A stretch of DNA of 64,000 nucleotides from Clostridia bacterium (GTDB lineage: Bacteria > Bacillota > Clostridia > UMGS1840), in the NCBI GenBank assembly GCA_017625695.1, contig JAGAKI010000020.1, positions 1-64,000 on the forward strand, in the 5' to 3' direction. The notes beneath the pieces were generated by a model, which saw only the letters and a program-made list of their open reading frames with translations, was not told the origin of the DNA and did not search any database. Of the stretch, positions 1 through 7,286 are shown one piece after another. Position 1 is the stretch's first letter, and every line of letters begins with the position of its first letter. Made by a program: the position numbers and the translations under genes.

Positions 1-24
1 GCCAGGATCAAACTCTCTCGTATA
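1..24 (-). rRNA. rrs: 16S rRNA, 5' end only
   Basis: The reverse complement of bases 1-16 is AGAGTTTGATCCTGGC, the near-universal 5' segment of bacterial 16S rRNA (the 27F primer site). The gene is on the minus strand and continues off the left edge. By analogy with other 16S genes the mature 5' end lies about 8 nt further upstream, near position 24. The leader and promoter that follow support an rrn operon start. Confidence 0.93.
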
Positions 25-203
25 TTTCACAAAAAAATAATACAATTTAAGTTCGCTAGCTTTTCGCTTCGCTCTTTTTCTTTTCCTCGATTTACTTGAT
101 TCGTTCGTAGTTCTCAATTCAAAAACTCTAGAATTTTCAAGGTCCATTATGTTATTCAGTTTTCAAGGTTCATTCTGCTCTCTTTTTTCGAGACAGCTTA
201 GCT
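25..203 (-). other. rRNA operon leader
   Basis: Transcribed leader of the rRNA operon on the minus strand, between the promoter and the 16S 5' end. Two similar blocks occur in it, GAACCTTGAAAACTGAATA and GGACCTTGAAAATTC (about 130-180). The first is a motif typical of Bacillota rRNA leaders and spacers, where it takes part in pre-rRNA processing stems. No protein-coding signal is seen. The stretch 233-420 upstream is very AT-rich and holds nothing else I recognise except a REP-like repeat at 391-409. Confidence 0.7.
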
Positions 204-232
204 ATTGTAACATACCACTTCCATTTTGTCAA
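204..232 (-). promoter_or_regulatory. Sigma-A promoter of the rRNA operon
   Basis: On the minus strand, TTGACA (232-227), a 17-nt spacer, and TACAAT (209-204). This is a near-consensus housekeeping promoter about 180 nt upstream of the 16S 5' end. No second rrn promoter was recognised further upstream. Confidence 0.85.
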
Positions 233-390
233 GCTTTTTTTCGAAACTTTTTTAATTTTTTTTGCATTTTTCAAAAATCTACAAAAATCCGCTGTAAACT
301 CCTATTTTTTGCATCAATTTGTATAAAAACAGAAACCTTTTTCTAAAAGATTCCTGCTTTTGCTATATATATATGAGCGACTATGCAACA

Positions 391-409
391 CAACAGAACC
401 GTCCCCTGT
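391..409. repeat. REP-like short repeat, CAGAACCGTCCC family, copy 1
   Basis: The block CAACAGAACCGTCCCCTGT recurs twice at 2775-2812 with a related inverted copy near 2733. All copies lie in the same accessory patch as a decayed REP-associated transposase, and none is inside a housekeeping gene. The link to that transposase is inference. Confidence 0.6.
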
Positions 410-424
410 CTTGTTAAGTCTTTT

Positions 425-742
425 TTATTCTACGTCAATTTCTTTTGTTATCACCAAAATTGTATCACCAGAATTCAATATCAATTTTATAGATATCATG
501 TCATCCTTGAAATGATCTTGATTAATTTCTATATCATATATATATATACCTGATCCCCATGGTTCGATACAATTGAGAGAAAATAATTGAAAACCTTTAC
601 AAGTAAAATTGATTACTAAATCAGAGTATAACAACTCAATCTTGATAAGACGATTGTTATAATTAATAACAATATCATTTACTTTATAGTCATGAAAACT
701 ATTATCTCTAAAAAAATCTATATTTTTTCTATCTACTATCAT
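425..742 (-). CDS. Hypothetical protein, orphan immunity-protein-like
   Basis: A 105-residue acidic protein with no signal peptide or membrane segment. The start is supported by GAAGGAG six bases upstream of the ATG. It is markedly more AT-rich than the housekeeping genes around it. The pattern of short beta-strand-like segments, the internal PWGSG and the closing LNSGDT segment recall small immunity proteins of polymorphic toxin systems. That resemblance is an impression, not an identified family. No toxin gene is next to it. It lies between the rRNA operon and a decayed transposase, a common place for acquired genes. Confidence 0.5.
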   Translation of the reverse strand: MIVDRKNIDFFRDNSFHDYKVNDIVINYNNRLIKIELLYSDLVINFTCKGFQLFSLNCIEPWGSGIYIYDIEINQDHFKDDMISIKLILNSGDTILVITKEIDVE

Positions 743-763
743 GAATATCTCCTTCTCTTTATT

Positions 764-1120
764 TTATAAAAATATCACCCGGTTGAATATGTGTATCACC
801 CTAAAAAGGGACGTGCCTGTTTTTACACTTTTTTTGCTTTTTATTCTACTAAAATGTGTAAAATCGGGCACGTCTCTATTTACCATATGTACTATTTTTT
901 TGATGTCACCCATATTTTGTTCTTTCATAAACAAATGCACATGATTTGTCATTAAACAATAGGCATATAATTCAAATTTTTCTTCTTCCTTAATTTTTTC
1001 TATTATTTCAAGTAACTTTATGTAGTCTTGATTTTCTTCAAATAAATCTTGTCGATTGATTCCTCGAAAAATAATATGGTATAATCCTGTTTTACTTAAT
1101 ACTCTTGGCGGTCTGCTCAT
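764..1120 (-). pseudogene. REP-associated tyrosine (Y1/HUH) transposase, truncated
   Basis: The N-terminus (SRPPRVLSKTGLYHII, then FRGINRQDLF) and the NHVHL motif near residue 60 match REP-associated transposases (RAYT), single-strand transposases of the IS200-like HUH class. The HUH histidines are present. The downstream helix with the catalytic tyrosine is absent: after about residue 78 the frame runs into a palindromic repeat (808-876) and ends with unrelated residues. The second in-frame ATG is chosen because GGGAG lies nine bases upstream. Intact members are clearly longer, so I call this a 5' fragment cut off by the repeat. Confidence 0.75.
808..876. repeat. Inverted REP-like repeat pair forming a long hairpin
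   Basis: Bases 808-828 (GGGACGTGCCTGTTTTTACAC) and 856-876 are near-perfect reverse complements separated by 27 bp. A third copy in direct orientation to the second lies at 1182-1202. The palindrome sits exactly where the transposase frame loses its homology. Two copies in inverted orientation around a spacer is the arrangement of a bacterial interspersed mosaic element. Confidence 0.75.
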
Positions 1121-1181
1121 TGTCATCCACTCCCTTGTAATTCGGATTATACTATATTATTAGTTTTTTGTCAATCGAAAT

Positions 1182-1230
1182 GTGTAAAAACAGGCACGTC
1201 CCTATTTACGTATTTCGTCCCTATTTACGC
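1182..1230. repeat. REP-like repeat, direct copy with partial tandem duplication
   Basis: Bases 1182-1202 repeat the GTGTAAAAACAGGCACGTCCC unit. The tail (CGTCCCTATTTACG) is repeated again at about 1216-1229. Together with 808-876 this brackets the 5' end of the decayed REP transposase. Confidence 0.7.
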
Positions 1231-1267
1231 CACTCCAGTCGGTTGCAGCAGTGGTATTTTTCTATGC

Positions 1268-1296
1268 TTGACAAACAAGGCATTTTATGGTAAGAT
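1268..1296 (+). promoter_or_regulatory. Sigma-A promoter upstream of the phosphoesterase
   Basis: TTGACA (1268-1273), 17-nt spacer, TAAGAT (1291-1296). The start point would fall near 1303, about 230 nt before the phosphoesterase ATG. That leaves a long leader. Confidence 0.75.
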
Positions 1297-1302
1297 GTGG
1301 AA

Positions 1303-1412
1303 TAGGAGCATTAGTTTGCAAGTTCGGTTCTGAACGTATTGCCTGCAGGGACTTATCGGGTCAAGACATCATAGTTTTTTCAGCAGATAGGTAATTAAAT
1401 ACCTATTTTTAT
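1303..1412 (+). ncRNA. Possible short RNA or attenuated leader
   Basis: About 110 nt between the promoter at 1268-1296 and an A/T-rich hairpin at 1387-1406 (ATAGGTA arm, complementary TACCTAT arm) followed by TTTTTA, which resembles a weak intrinsic terminator. The GC-richer middle (1320-1370) contains self-complementary GTTC/GAAC pieces. I do not recognise a known riboswitch, T-box or 6S consensus. It could be an independent small RNA, a leader attenuator for the phosphoesterase, or nothing functional. Confidence 0.35.
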
Positions 1413-1534
1413 AAGTCATTGTGGCACTTGCCCGACCCTTTTTTAGCATCATTAATGGGATTTCTCCACAACTCGGAGAAATTTGGTTTAAATTGGATTA
1501 TTTTTCTAAAAATGGCACAAAAAGAGGTTACGTT

Positions 1535-2563
1535 ATGATTACTGTATCAAAACAAAAAAGTAAAGATTTCACCATTTTGAACCTTTCAGATCCTCATCTG
1601 ATTACAAATGAATGGGAAGACGGACATATCGGAAAAATTTCGCTAGTATCCACAGTCAACACTTTGATGAATGAAGTTAAACCGGATTTAATCACCATAA
1701 GTGGTGATATTTCTGTGGGCAAATTCTGTGAAGCCTACACCAATTTTGCAGAATTTATCAATTCTTTTGGTGTATCGTGGGCAGTGGTTTGGGGTAATCA
1801 TGACCATCAGGAAGGCGAGCATTTTATTGAACAATATGAGAAAGAATATCAGGGATACTCTCATTGTTTATATCAACCAGGTCCCAAGGAATTGGGTCAC
1901 GGCAATTATGTGATTGCGATTACAGAAGAAGATAAAATTGTTCACGGAATCATTATGATGGATACTCATGACCGTGTTCCGTATCCAACTGAAGAACATC
2001 CGGACGGTACTGCATGGGCAAAGATTACACCTGCGCAAATTGCATGGTATCGTGAGGTGGTAATCGACCTGCAACAGAAAGGCTGCAACAATACGACGGT
2101 AATTGCTCATATGCCTATATATGTCTATCGGGAAGCTTATCAGAAAGCATTCCGTCAGGATATTGACCCAGATACTACTACTTTTGAGAAAAGTTTAGAA
2201 AATACTTACTGGAACGAAGGGTTCGAAGATGCATTCGGAATGAATCACGAAGGAATTTGTTCCTACCCAGAAGACGAAGGTATGTTTGCGGCAATGCAGC
2301 AGCTTGGTTCCACAAAATTATACCTTTGCGGACACGATCATTGCAATTGCACTGTAATTCCCTATGAAGGAATCCGCCTTATGTTTTCTTTGAAAACCGG
2401 AATTGCAGGATATTCCAAAGATCCTTTTAACGGTGGTTCTGTATTAACATTGCATTCCGACGGCACCATAGATGTCCGTCAGCAGTTTTGCGATAAAGGT
2501 GTTACCGACGAACAAATCGAAAGATTTATGGAAAAATTTAATAAACAGCAAAATAATGCTTGA
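1535..2563 (+). CDS. Calcineurin-like metallophosphoesterase
   Basis: A 342-residue cytosolic metal-dependent phosphoesterase. The metal-binding motifs appear in order: DPH (residues 19-21), GD (57-58), GNHDH (87-91), a histidine in HMP (about 190) and GHDH near residue 270. The ATG at 1535 is preferred because AGAGG lies seven bases upstream and the first motif then falls at the usual distance from the N-terminus. The longer frame from 1421 has no credible ribosome-binding site. The substrate cannot be told. It is a single-gene unit with its own promoter and a strong terminator, in an accessory patch flanked by REP-like repeats. Confidence 0.85.
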   Translation: MITVSKQKSKDFTILNLSDPHLITNEWEDGHIGKISLVSTVNTLMNEVKPDLITISGDISVGKFCEAYTNFAEFINSFGVSWAVVWGNHDHQEGEHFIEQYEKEYQGYSHCLYQPGPKELGHGNYVIAITEEDKIVHGIIMMDTHDRVPYPTEEHPDGTAWAKITPAQIAWYREVVIDLQQKGCNNTTVIAHMPIYVYREAYQKAFRQDIDPDTTTFEKSLENTYWNEGFEDAFGMNHEGICSYPEDEGMFAAMQQLGSTKLYLCGHDHCNCTVIPYEGIRLMFSLKTGIAGYSKDPFNGGSVLTLHSDGTIDVRQQFCDKGVTDEQIERFMEKFNKQQNNA

Positions 2564-2617
2564 TAAAAATGTATACAAAAAAAGAATAGCACTGTTTCAT
2601 CAGTGCTGGAGTGATAT

Positions 2618-2655
2618 AATGATGGTAGACAAAAAAGTGTCTACCATCATTTTTT
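2618..2655 (+). terminator. Intrinsic terminator after the phosphoesterase
   Basis: A perfect 13-bp stem (2618-2630 with 2639-2651) with an 8-nt loop, followed by a run of T. Confidence 0.9.
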
Positions 2656-2686
2656 ATGCTATACTAAATAAAAGGAGATGAACTAT

Positions 2687-2830
2687 ATGGGTAGACCAAA
2701 CGACGGAAGAAATGTTAGTCATAAATGTGTCAAGGGGACAGTTCGCCTGTCTCGGTCACGTCAACCCTGTAAGACAACAGAACCGTCCCTTTCAACAGAA
2801 CCGTCCCCCTGTGTTCACAATGCAACCTAA
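2687..2830 (+). pseudogene. Truncated ORF with HTH/transposase-like N-terminus
   Basis: A 47-residue frame preceded by AAAGGAG. It begins MGRPNDGRN, reminiscent of the first residues of small helix-turn-helix or transposase-accessory proteins. From about residue 16 it is composed of REP-like repeat sequence, giving the repetitive TEPSLSTEPS segment, and it stops at 2830. I read it as the surviving 5' end of a gene overwritten by repeats. The family assignment is weak. Confidence 0.4.
2733..2812. repeat. REP-like repeats, CAGAACCGTCCC family, copies 2-4
   Basis: CAACAGAACCGTCCC starts at 2775 and again at 2793. A related block in inverted orientation (AGGGGACAGTTCG) starts at 2733. Copy 1 is at 391-409. 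The cluster sits immediately 3' of the radical SAM gene that ends at 2827. Confidence 0.65.
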
Positions 2831-3747
2831 CGAACCCCCGTTAAATCAAAGGGTGGTGTATACTCTTCTTTGGCACTGGACTTTTGCTGCATATAGGCAT
2901 TGGTAAAGCCAAGTTCCAGCGCCATATCAATCACGGAATGATACTCCAGGGAGGTAATCCTGCGATTGATTTCAGGATAATCTTCCAGATGCCCGTTGGG
3001 CGTATATTGACTCATTAAGCTAAGAATAAAGTCCTCTGTCCCAAACCTCTCTGCAAGACTTTTTATCACTTCTATGGAATCCTTTCGACAGCCGGGCAAT
3101 ACCAGATGCCGTACAATCACCCCTGATTGCAGGATTCCCTCTTCATCAAGCTTGGGGGCACCGCAAAGAGAAATCATTTCGGCAAGGGAATCCATAGCAA
3201 AATCAAAATAATCAGGTGCCGAACTGTATTTTTTGGAAATTTCCTTAGACTGATATTTCACATCTGTCAAGAAGATATCAATATAACCCTTTAATATGCG
3301 GATAGTTTCCGGCTTTTCATAACCGCCCATATTGGCAACAAAGGGAATCTGTATTTTATCACGAACCAAATCGATTGCCGACATGATCTGCGGCAAATAG
3401 GGCGTGGGCGTCACAAGGTTAATGTTGTTGGCTCCCTCGTTTTGCAGTTTTACAAAAATATCGCCAAGCCGTTCTATGGTGATTTCATCGCCAAAACTAC
3501 CGATACTGATATCATAATTTTGACAGTACCGACAAGCCAGATTACATCCCGAAAAAAACACCGTTCCCGAACCTTTGGTGCCGCTGATACAAGGTTCTTC
3601 CCAAAAATGCAACGCTGCCCTTGCCACTTTAATCTGTTCGGTTGCACCGCAAAAGCCAACGGTTTTGGTTCTGTCAACACCGCAGTTTCTTGGACATAAT
3701 GTGCAGTTTTTTAATATATCCATTGTGATATTCTCCATAAAAATCAT
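2827..3747 (-). CDS. Radical SAM protein, PflX / pyruvate formate-lyase-activating-like
   Basis: A 306-residue radical SAM enzyme. The cluster motif CNLACRYC lies near residues 69-76, following CTLCPRNCGVDR, a cysteine-rich N-terminus characteristic of the COG1313 (PflX) branch rather than classical PflA. SAM-binding segments such as LVTPTPYLPQ are present. The physiological substrate of this branch is unknown, and no glycyl radical enzyme is adjacent. The ATG overlaps the TGA of the upstream membrane protein in an ATGA arrangement, which suggests translational coupling. A second in-frame ATG three codons on is the alternative start. Confidence 0.85.
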   Translation of the reverse strand: MIFMENITMDILKNCTLCPRNCGVDRTKTVGFCGATEQIKVARAALHFWEEPCISGTKGSGTVFFSGCNLACRYCQNYDISIGSFGDEITIERLGDIFVKLQNEGANNINLVTPTPYLPQIMSAIDLVRDKIQIPFVANMGGYEKPETIRILKGYIDIFLTDVKYQSKEISKKYSSAPDYFDFAMDSLAEMISLCGAPKLDEEGILQSGVIVRHLVLPGCRKDSIEVIKSLAERFGTEDFILSLMSQYTPNGHLEDYPEINRRITSLEYHSVIDMALELGFTNAYMQQKSSAKEEYTPPFDLTGVR

Positions 3748-4145
3748 TGCTTTGTTAAGATAGCAGAACCGTTATCTTTAACGTGAAAAATCAAACCTAT
3801 GACTGCTAAAAATAAAGGCATTAAATCTACGCAAACAAACCATTCCGGTCTAGTAGAATAGGGATTCAATTTTATAAAGTATTCTGCGATAAGAAAGAAT
3901 ATTGAAATCACAATGTTCCCACAATATACGATATATCTTTTCTTTGATACCACAGACAGAGTCAAACACAAAACACCAATCAAAATGCTACCAACATACC
4001 ACGGATTTGCCCGAAATGCGATATTGGTATCACTTGACCAACAACATGTAATTGCAATTATGAAAAATGACAATCCAGCACACAAAACACTTGCAATGGT
4101 TGCAATAATATTAAGATAATAGATGAGTGATTTTAAGTATTTCAT
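3744..4145 (-). CDS. Small hypothetical membrane protein
   Basis: A 133-residue protein with about four hydrophobic segments (near residues 8-33, 48-64, 70-92 and 105-122) and short polar loops. I do not recognise the family. It is the first gene behind a consensus promoter (4221-4249) and overlaps the radical SAM gene by four bases, so the two form an operon. That pairing is the only functional hint. Confidence 0.65.
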   Translation of the reverse strand: MKYLKSLIYYLNIIATIASVLCAGLSFFIIAITCCWSSDTNIAFRANPWYVGSILIGVLCLTLSVVSKKRYIVYCGNIVISIFFLIAEYFIKLNPYSTRPEWFVCVDLMPLFLAVIGLIFHVKDNGSAILTKQ

Positions 4146-4220
4146 TACAATTTAACCCTCTCTGATACAACAAGACGGCTCGATGACTTAAACCGATTCG
4201 ATTCCCGTCTGTTTACCGTA

Positions 4221-4249
4221 ATTATACCACTCGCATATTCCTTTGTCAA
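4221..4249 (-). promoter_or_regulatory. Consensus sigma-A promoter, minus strand
   Basis: TTGACA (4249-4244), 17-nt spacer, TATAAT (4226-4221): a perfect match on the minus strand. The leader to the gene at 4145 is about 70 nt and contains a 6-bp inverted repeat (4173-4178 with 4205-4210), for which I cannot assign a function. Confidence 0.85.
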
Positions 4250-4326
4250 CCGTTTTCCCATTCCTCTTGATGCTGACGATACCAACATCAGATTCAATAA
4301 ATTTATCGGTGATATTTACTTTCGTC

Positions 4327-4355
4327 TTGACAACGGACAAAGTTTGTTATAATAT
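4327..4355 (+). promoter_or_regulatory. Sigma-A promoter of the GH65 operon
   Basis: TTGACA (4327-4332), 17-nt spacer, TAATAT (4350-4355). An overlapping TATAAT at 4348-4353 would give a 15-nt spacer. It lies about 50 nt upstream of the GH65 start codon. No operator or catabolite-repression site was recognised in the 180-bp divergent region. Confidence 0.7.
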
Positions 4356-4408
4356 ATATAATGTAATAATTTATGATAGAAAGTTACATTACTAAACGGA
4401 GGACTATT

Positions 4409-6598
4409 ATGGCAAAGGAAGCAAAAAAGTATTTCAAGGTTGACCCCTGGAAAATCATTGAAGAAGGCTTTAACCCGGCGGAAGGCAGAGTGGGTGAAAG
4501 TATTTTCTCCATGGGCAACGAATATATGGGTATCCGTGGCATTTTTGATGAAATGTATTCCGGTGACAAGCTGGTAGGATGCTATTTTAACGGCGTATAT
4601 GAAGAAAAGCCTCTTTCCTATCCCGAATACTTTAACGGGCTGGCAAAAAGATGTTGCTTTATGATTAACGCTCAGAACTGGCTGTATACCAGAATTTTTG
4701 TAGATGGCGAAGAAATTGATTTGGCAAAAATCAAATTTGAAAACTTCTACCGTGAACTGGATATGAAAAAAGGTCTGGTAACAAGACGCTTTACATATAA
4801 AGATGTTACTTTCACTTTTGAAAGATTTACCAGCATTAACTATCACTATATCGGCGGACAGAAAATCACTTTGCAGAGTGAAACCGCTCACGATGTGAAA
4901 CTGGTTTCCGGTATTGACTTTACTCCCATTCACGAGGAAGAAGGCAAAAACTACTGGACCCAATGTGACAAAGGTGATGACTACATCATCTGCGCTACCC
5001 AGACCAGCGGTCAGAGAATTTATTCCAAAATGAAAACCAACTTGGGTGCAGGCAAAGTCCTCTCAGAAGATAAAATGATTATGCAGGAATATGATTTCAC
5101 TCTGCAGGGAGAAAAAGTGTTTGAAAAAGTAGTTTACAACTTTGTAGAACGTGACCAAAATTTGACCATTGATTTAGCGAAAGCAGATTCCTACTTAGCA
5201 AAAACCTATGATGAATACAGAACAGAACACGTAGCACGTTGGGAAGAAATCTGGAAACATTCCGACGTGGAAATTGACGGTGATGACGAAAATCAGCAGG
5301 GTATCCGTTTCTGTATCTTCAATATGCATCAGACTTATCACGGTGACGACGGCAGATTGAACGTTGGTGCAAAAGGGTTAACCGGGGAAAAATACAGCGG
5401 TTGGACCTTCTGGGATTCTGAAACTTACTGTCTGCCTTTCTATATGTTCAACAACCCCAAAGCAGCAAAGAATCTTTTGATGTATCGCTACAACACCCTG
5501 CCTCAGGCAAAAGAAAGAGCCATTGAACAGGATTGTAAAGGTTCCTGCTATCCCATGGTTACCATTGACGGTACCGAAAGCTGTGGCGTATGGCAGCACG
5601 GTAACTTAGAGATTCACGTAACTGCGGCTATCGCATACGGTGTATGGCATTATGTGAGAAACACCGGGGACGAAGAATTCTTAAAAGATTATGGTCTGGA
5701 GCTGTTGGTAGAAACCTCCCGTTACTTTGCATCCCGTGGCGACTGGAGTCCGAAAACCGGTGAGTTCGGTCTGTGGGGTGTTATGGGACCCGATGAATTC
5801 CATATGATGGTACATAATAATACCTACACCAACTTTATGGTGAAGAAAAACTTCCTCTACACCATTGAAATGGTGAGAAAATACGGCTATGACGTACCCA
5901 ACGAAGAACTGGAACAGTGGCAGGTAATGGCTGACAAAATGCGTATCAACTACGACGAAAAAACCAAACTGTTTGAACAACATGACGGCTACTTCGATTT
6001 CCCCGAATATGATGTAAAAGGTATGGACCCCGATAAGGTTCCCGTATACAAATACTGGGCATATGACAGAATTTTCCGTGTGAATATGTTAAAACAGCCT
6101 GACGTTGTGTTGATGCAGTTCTTCTATTCCAAAGACTTCACCTTGGAACAGAAAAGAGAAAACTTCTATTTCTACGAACACAGATGTTCTCACGAAAGTT
6201 CCCTGTCTCCCGCAATTCACTCCATTATGGCAGCGGAAATCGGCGATTTGGATATGGCAGAAGAATATATGGCATACGGCAGCCGTGTGGATATTGACGA
6301 CTACAACAGAAACGCACATCAGGGCTTACATGTAACCTCTATGTCTGCAGCTTGGATGAATATGATTTACGGCTTCGGCGGTATGAGAAGTGATGGTGAT
6401 ATGCTGTCCTTCAAACCCAATATTCCGAAAAAATGGGATCGCTATGCATTCACAATTCTGGTACGCGGCAGTGTATTAAAGGTGGAAGTTGTGAAAGGGA
6501 AAGCGACTTTCAAAGTGTTGGAAGGTGCACCTGTAACAGTTGAAATTTTTGACAAAGCATATGAAATTACCACGGAGGGCGTAGAAATTGAGTATTAA
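4409..6598 (+). CDS. Glycoside hydrolase family 65 disaccharide phosphorylase
   Basis: A 729-residue cytosolic protein of GH65 architecture: an N-terminal beta-sandwich (about 1-270), a linker helix, an (alpha/alpha)6 barrel (about 310-650) and a small C-terminal beta domain. The catalytic acid glutamate is in GPDEFH (about residue 463), and the substrate/phosphate loop is GLHVTSMSAAW (about 637-647). The start at 4409 has CGGAGG six bases upstream; the 12-codon longer frame does not. GH65 phosphorylases cleave alpha-glucosides such as maltose, trehalose, kojibiose or nigerose to beta-glucose 1-phosphate. The adjoining beta-phosphoglucomutase fits phosphorolysis. Linkage specificity cannot be read from the sequence. 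Confidence 0.9.
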   Translation: MAKEAKKYFKVDPWKIIEEGFNPAEGRVGESIFSMGNEYMGIRGIFDEMYSGDKLVGCYFNGVYEEKPLSYPEYFNGLAKRCCFMINAQNWLYTRIFVDGEEIDLAKIKFENFYRELDMKKGLVTRRFTYKDVTFTFERFTSINYHYIGGQKITLQSETAHDVKLVSGIDFTPIHEEEGKNYWTQCDKGDDYIICATQTSGQRIYSKMKTNLGAGKVLSEDKMIMQEYDFTLQGEKVFEKVVYNFVERDQNLTIDLAKADSYLAKTYDEYRTEHVARWEEIWKHSDVEIDGDDENQQGIRFCIFNMHQTYHGDDGRLNVGAKGLTGEKYSGWTFWDSETYCLPFYMFNNPKAAKNLLMYRYNTLPQAKERAIEQDCKGSCYPMVTIDGTESCGVWQHGNLEIHVTAAIAYGVWHYVRNTGDEEFLKDYGLELLVETSRYFASRGDWSPKTGEFGLWGVMGPDEFHMMVHNNTYTNFMVKKNFLYTIEMVRKYGYDVPNEELEQWQVMADKMRINYDEKTKLFEQHDGYFDFPEYDVKGMDPDKVPVYKYWAYDRIFRVNMLKQPDVVLMQFFYSKDFTLEQKRENFYFYEHRCSHESSLSPAIHSIMAAEIGDLDMAEEYMAYGSRVDIDDYNRNAHQGLHVTSMSAAWMNMIYGFGGMRSDGDMLSFKPNIPKKWDRYAFTILVRGSVLKVEVVKGKATFKVLEGAPVTVEIFDKAYEITTEGVEIEY

Positions 6599-7229
6599 TT
6601 TTTCTAATATTAAAGCAATTATTTTTGACTTAGACGGCGTTATCGTTTCTACTGATGATTGTCATTACAGAGGCTGGAAAAAAATGGCGGACGAAGAAGG
6701 AATCTACTTTGACCGTACCATCAACGAAAGACTCCGTGGCGTAAGCCGTATGGAAAGCCTAAACATCATTTTAGAACGTGCTGAAAAAAAATATACCGAA
6801 GAGGAAAAAGTGGATCTAGCAACCCGTAAAAATGGTTATTATGTAGATTTCATTCAGGCATTGACTCCCGACGATATCTTACCCGGCGTGATGGAAGCTC
6901 TGGAAGGTTTAAAAGCGAAGGGCATCAAAATTGCGATTGGTTCTTCCAGTAAAAATACTCCCATCATTTTAAAACAGATTGGTTTGTCTGATTACTTTGA
7001 TGCAGTTTCTGACGGAAACAACATCACAAAATCCAAACCCGATCCGGAAGTATTCTTAAAAGCAGCAGATTTTTTAGGTATGCCCTATGAAAACTGTGCC
7101 ATCGTAGAAGACGCCGATGCAGGCATCATTGCAGGAAAAGCGGCAGGAATGATGACCTTTGCAGTTGGCAGTGCCAAAGGCGGAGACGTTACTCTCGCTA
7201 ATATGAAAGAGCTGTTAGTTCATTTATAA
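6588..7229 (+). CDS. pgmB: Beta-phosphoglucomutase (HAD family)
   Basis: A 213-residue HAD phosphatase-fold enzyme that converts beta-glucose 1-phosphate to glucose 6-phosphate in the cytosol. Motif I is FDLDGV (residues 12-17), the substrate-specificity element RLRGVSRMESL follows in the cap, motif II is GSSSKN (about 121) and motif III/IV is KSKPDPE ... VEDADAG. It starts at TTG (6588) with GGAGGG eight bases upstream, overlapping the end of the GH65 gene by 11 bp. Coupling to the phosphorylase assigns it the downstream step of disaccharide catabolism. Confidence 0.93.
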   Translation: MSINFSNIKAIIFDLDGVIVSTDDCHYRGWKKMADEEGIYFDRTINERLRGVSRMESLNIILERAEKKYTEEEKVDLATRKNGYYVDFIQALTPDDILPGVMEALEGLKAKGIKIAIGSSSKNTPIILKQIGLSDYFDAVSDGNNITKSKPDPEVFLKAADFLGMPYENCAIVEDADAGIIAGKAAGMMTFAVGSAKGGDVTLANMKELLVHL

Positions 7230-7238
7230 AAAAATATT

Positions 7239-7286
7239 AGCAACACAAAAAATGCACACCGTATGGTGTGCATTTTTTGTGTTGCT
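7239..7286. terminator. Bidirectional terminator between pgmB and the purine operon
   Basis: A perfect 22-bp inverted repeat (7239-7260 with 7265-7286) around GTAT, with A and T runs inside the arms so that both directions end in T. It includes the stop codon of the convergent phosphoribosyltransferase gene. Confidence 0.92.

Noticed and set aside
741-944. Plus-strand ORF over the REP hairpin
   Set aside because: No ribosome-binding site; it consists of reverse-complement transposase and repeat sequence.
4173-4210. Riboswitch in the leader of the small membrane protein gene
   Set aside because: Only one 6-bp stem is visible and no known consensus fits.
4316-4963. Minus-strand ORF opposite the 5' part of the GH65 gene
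   Set aside because: Antisense shadow; it crosses the GH65 promoter and start, and has no family features.
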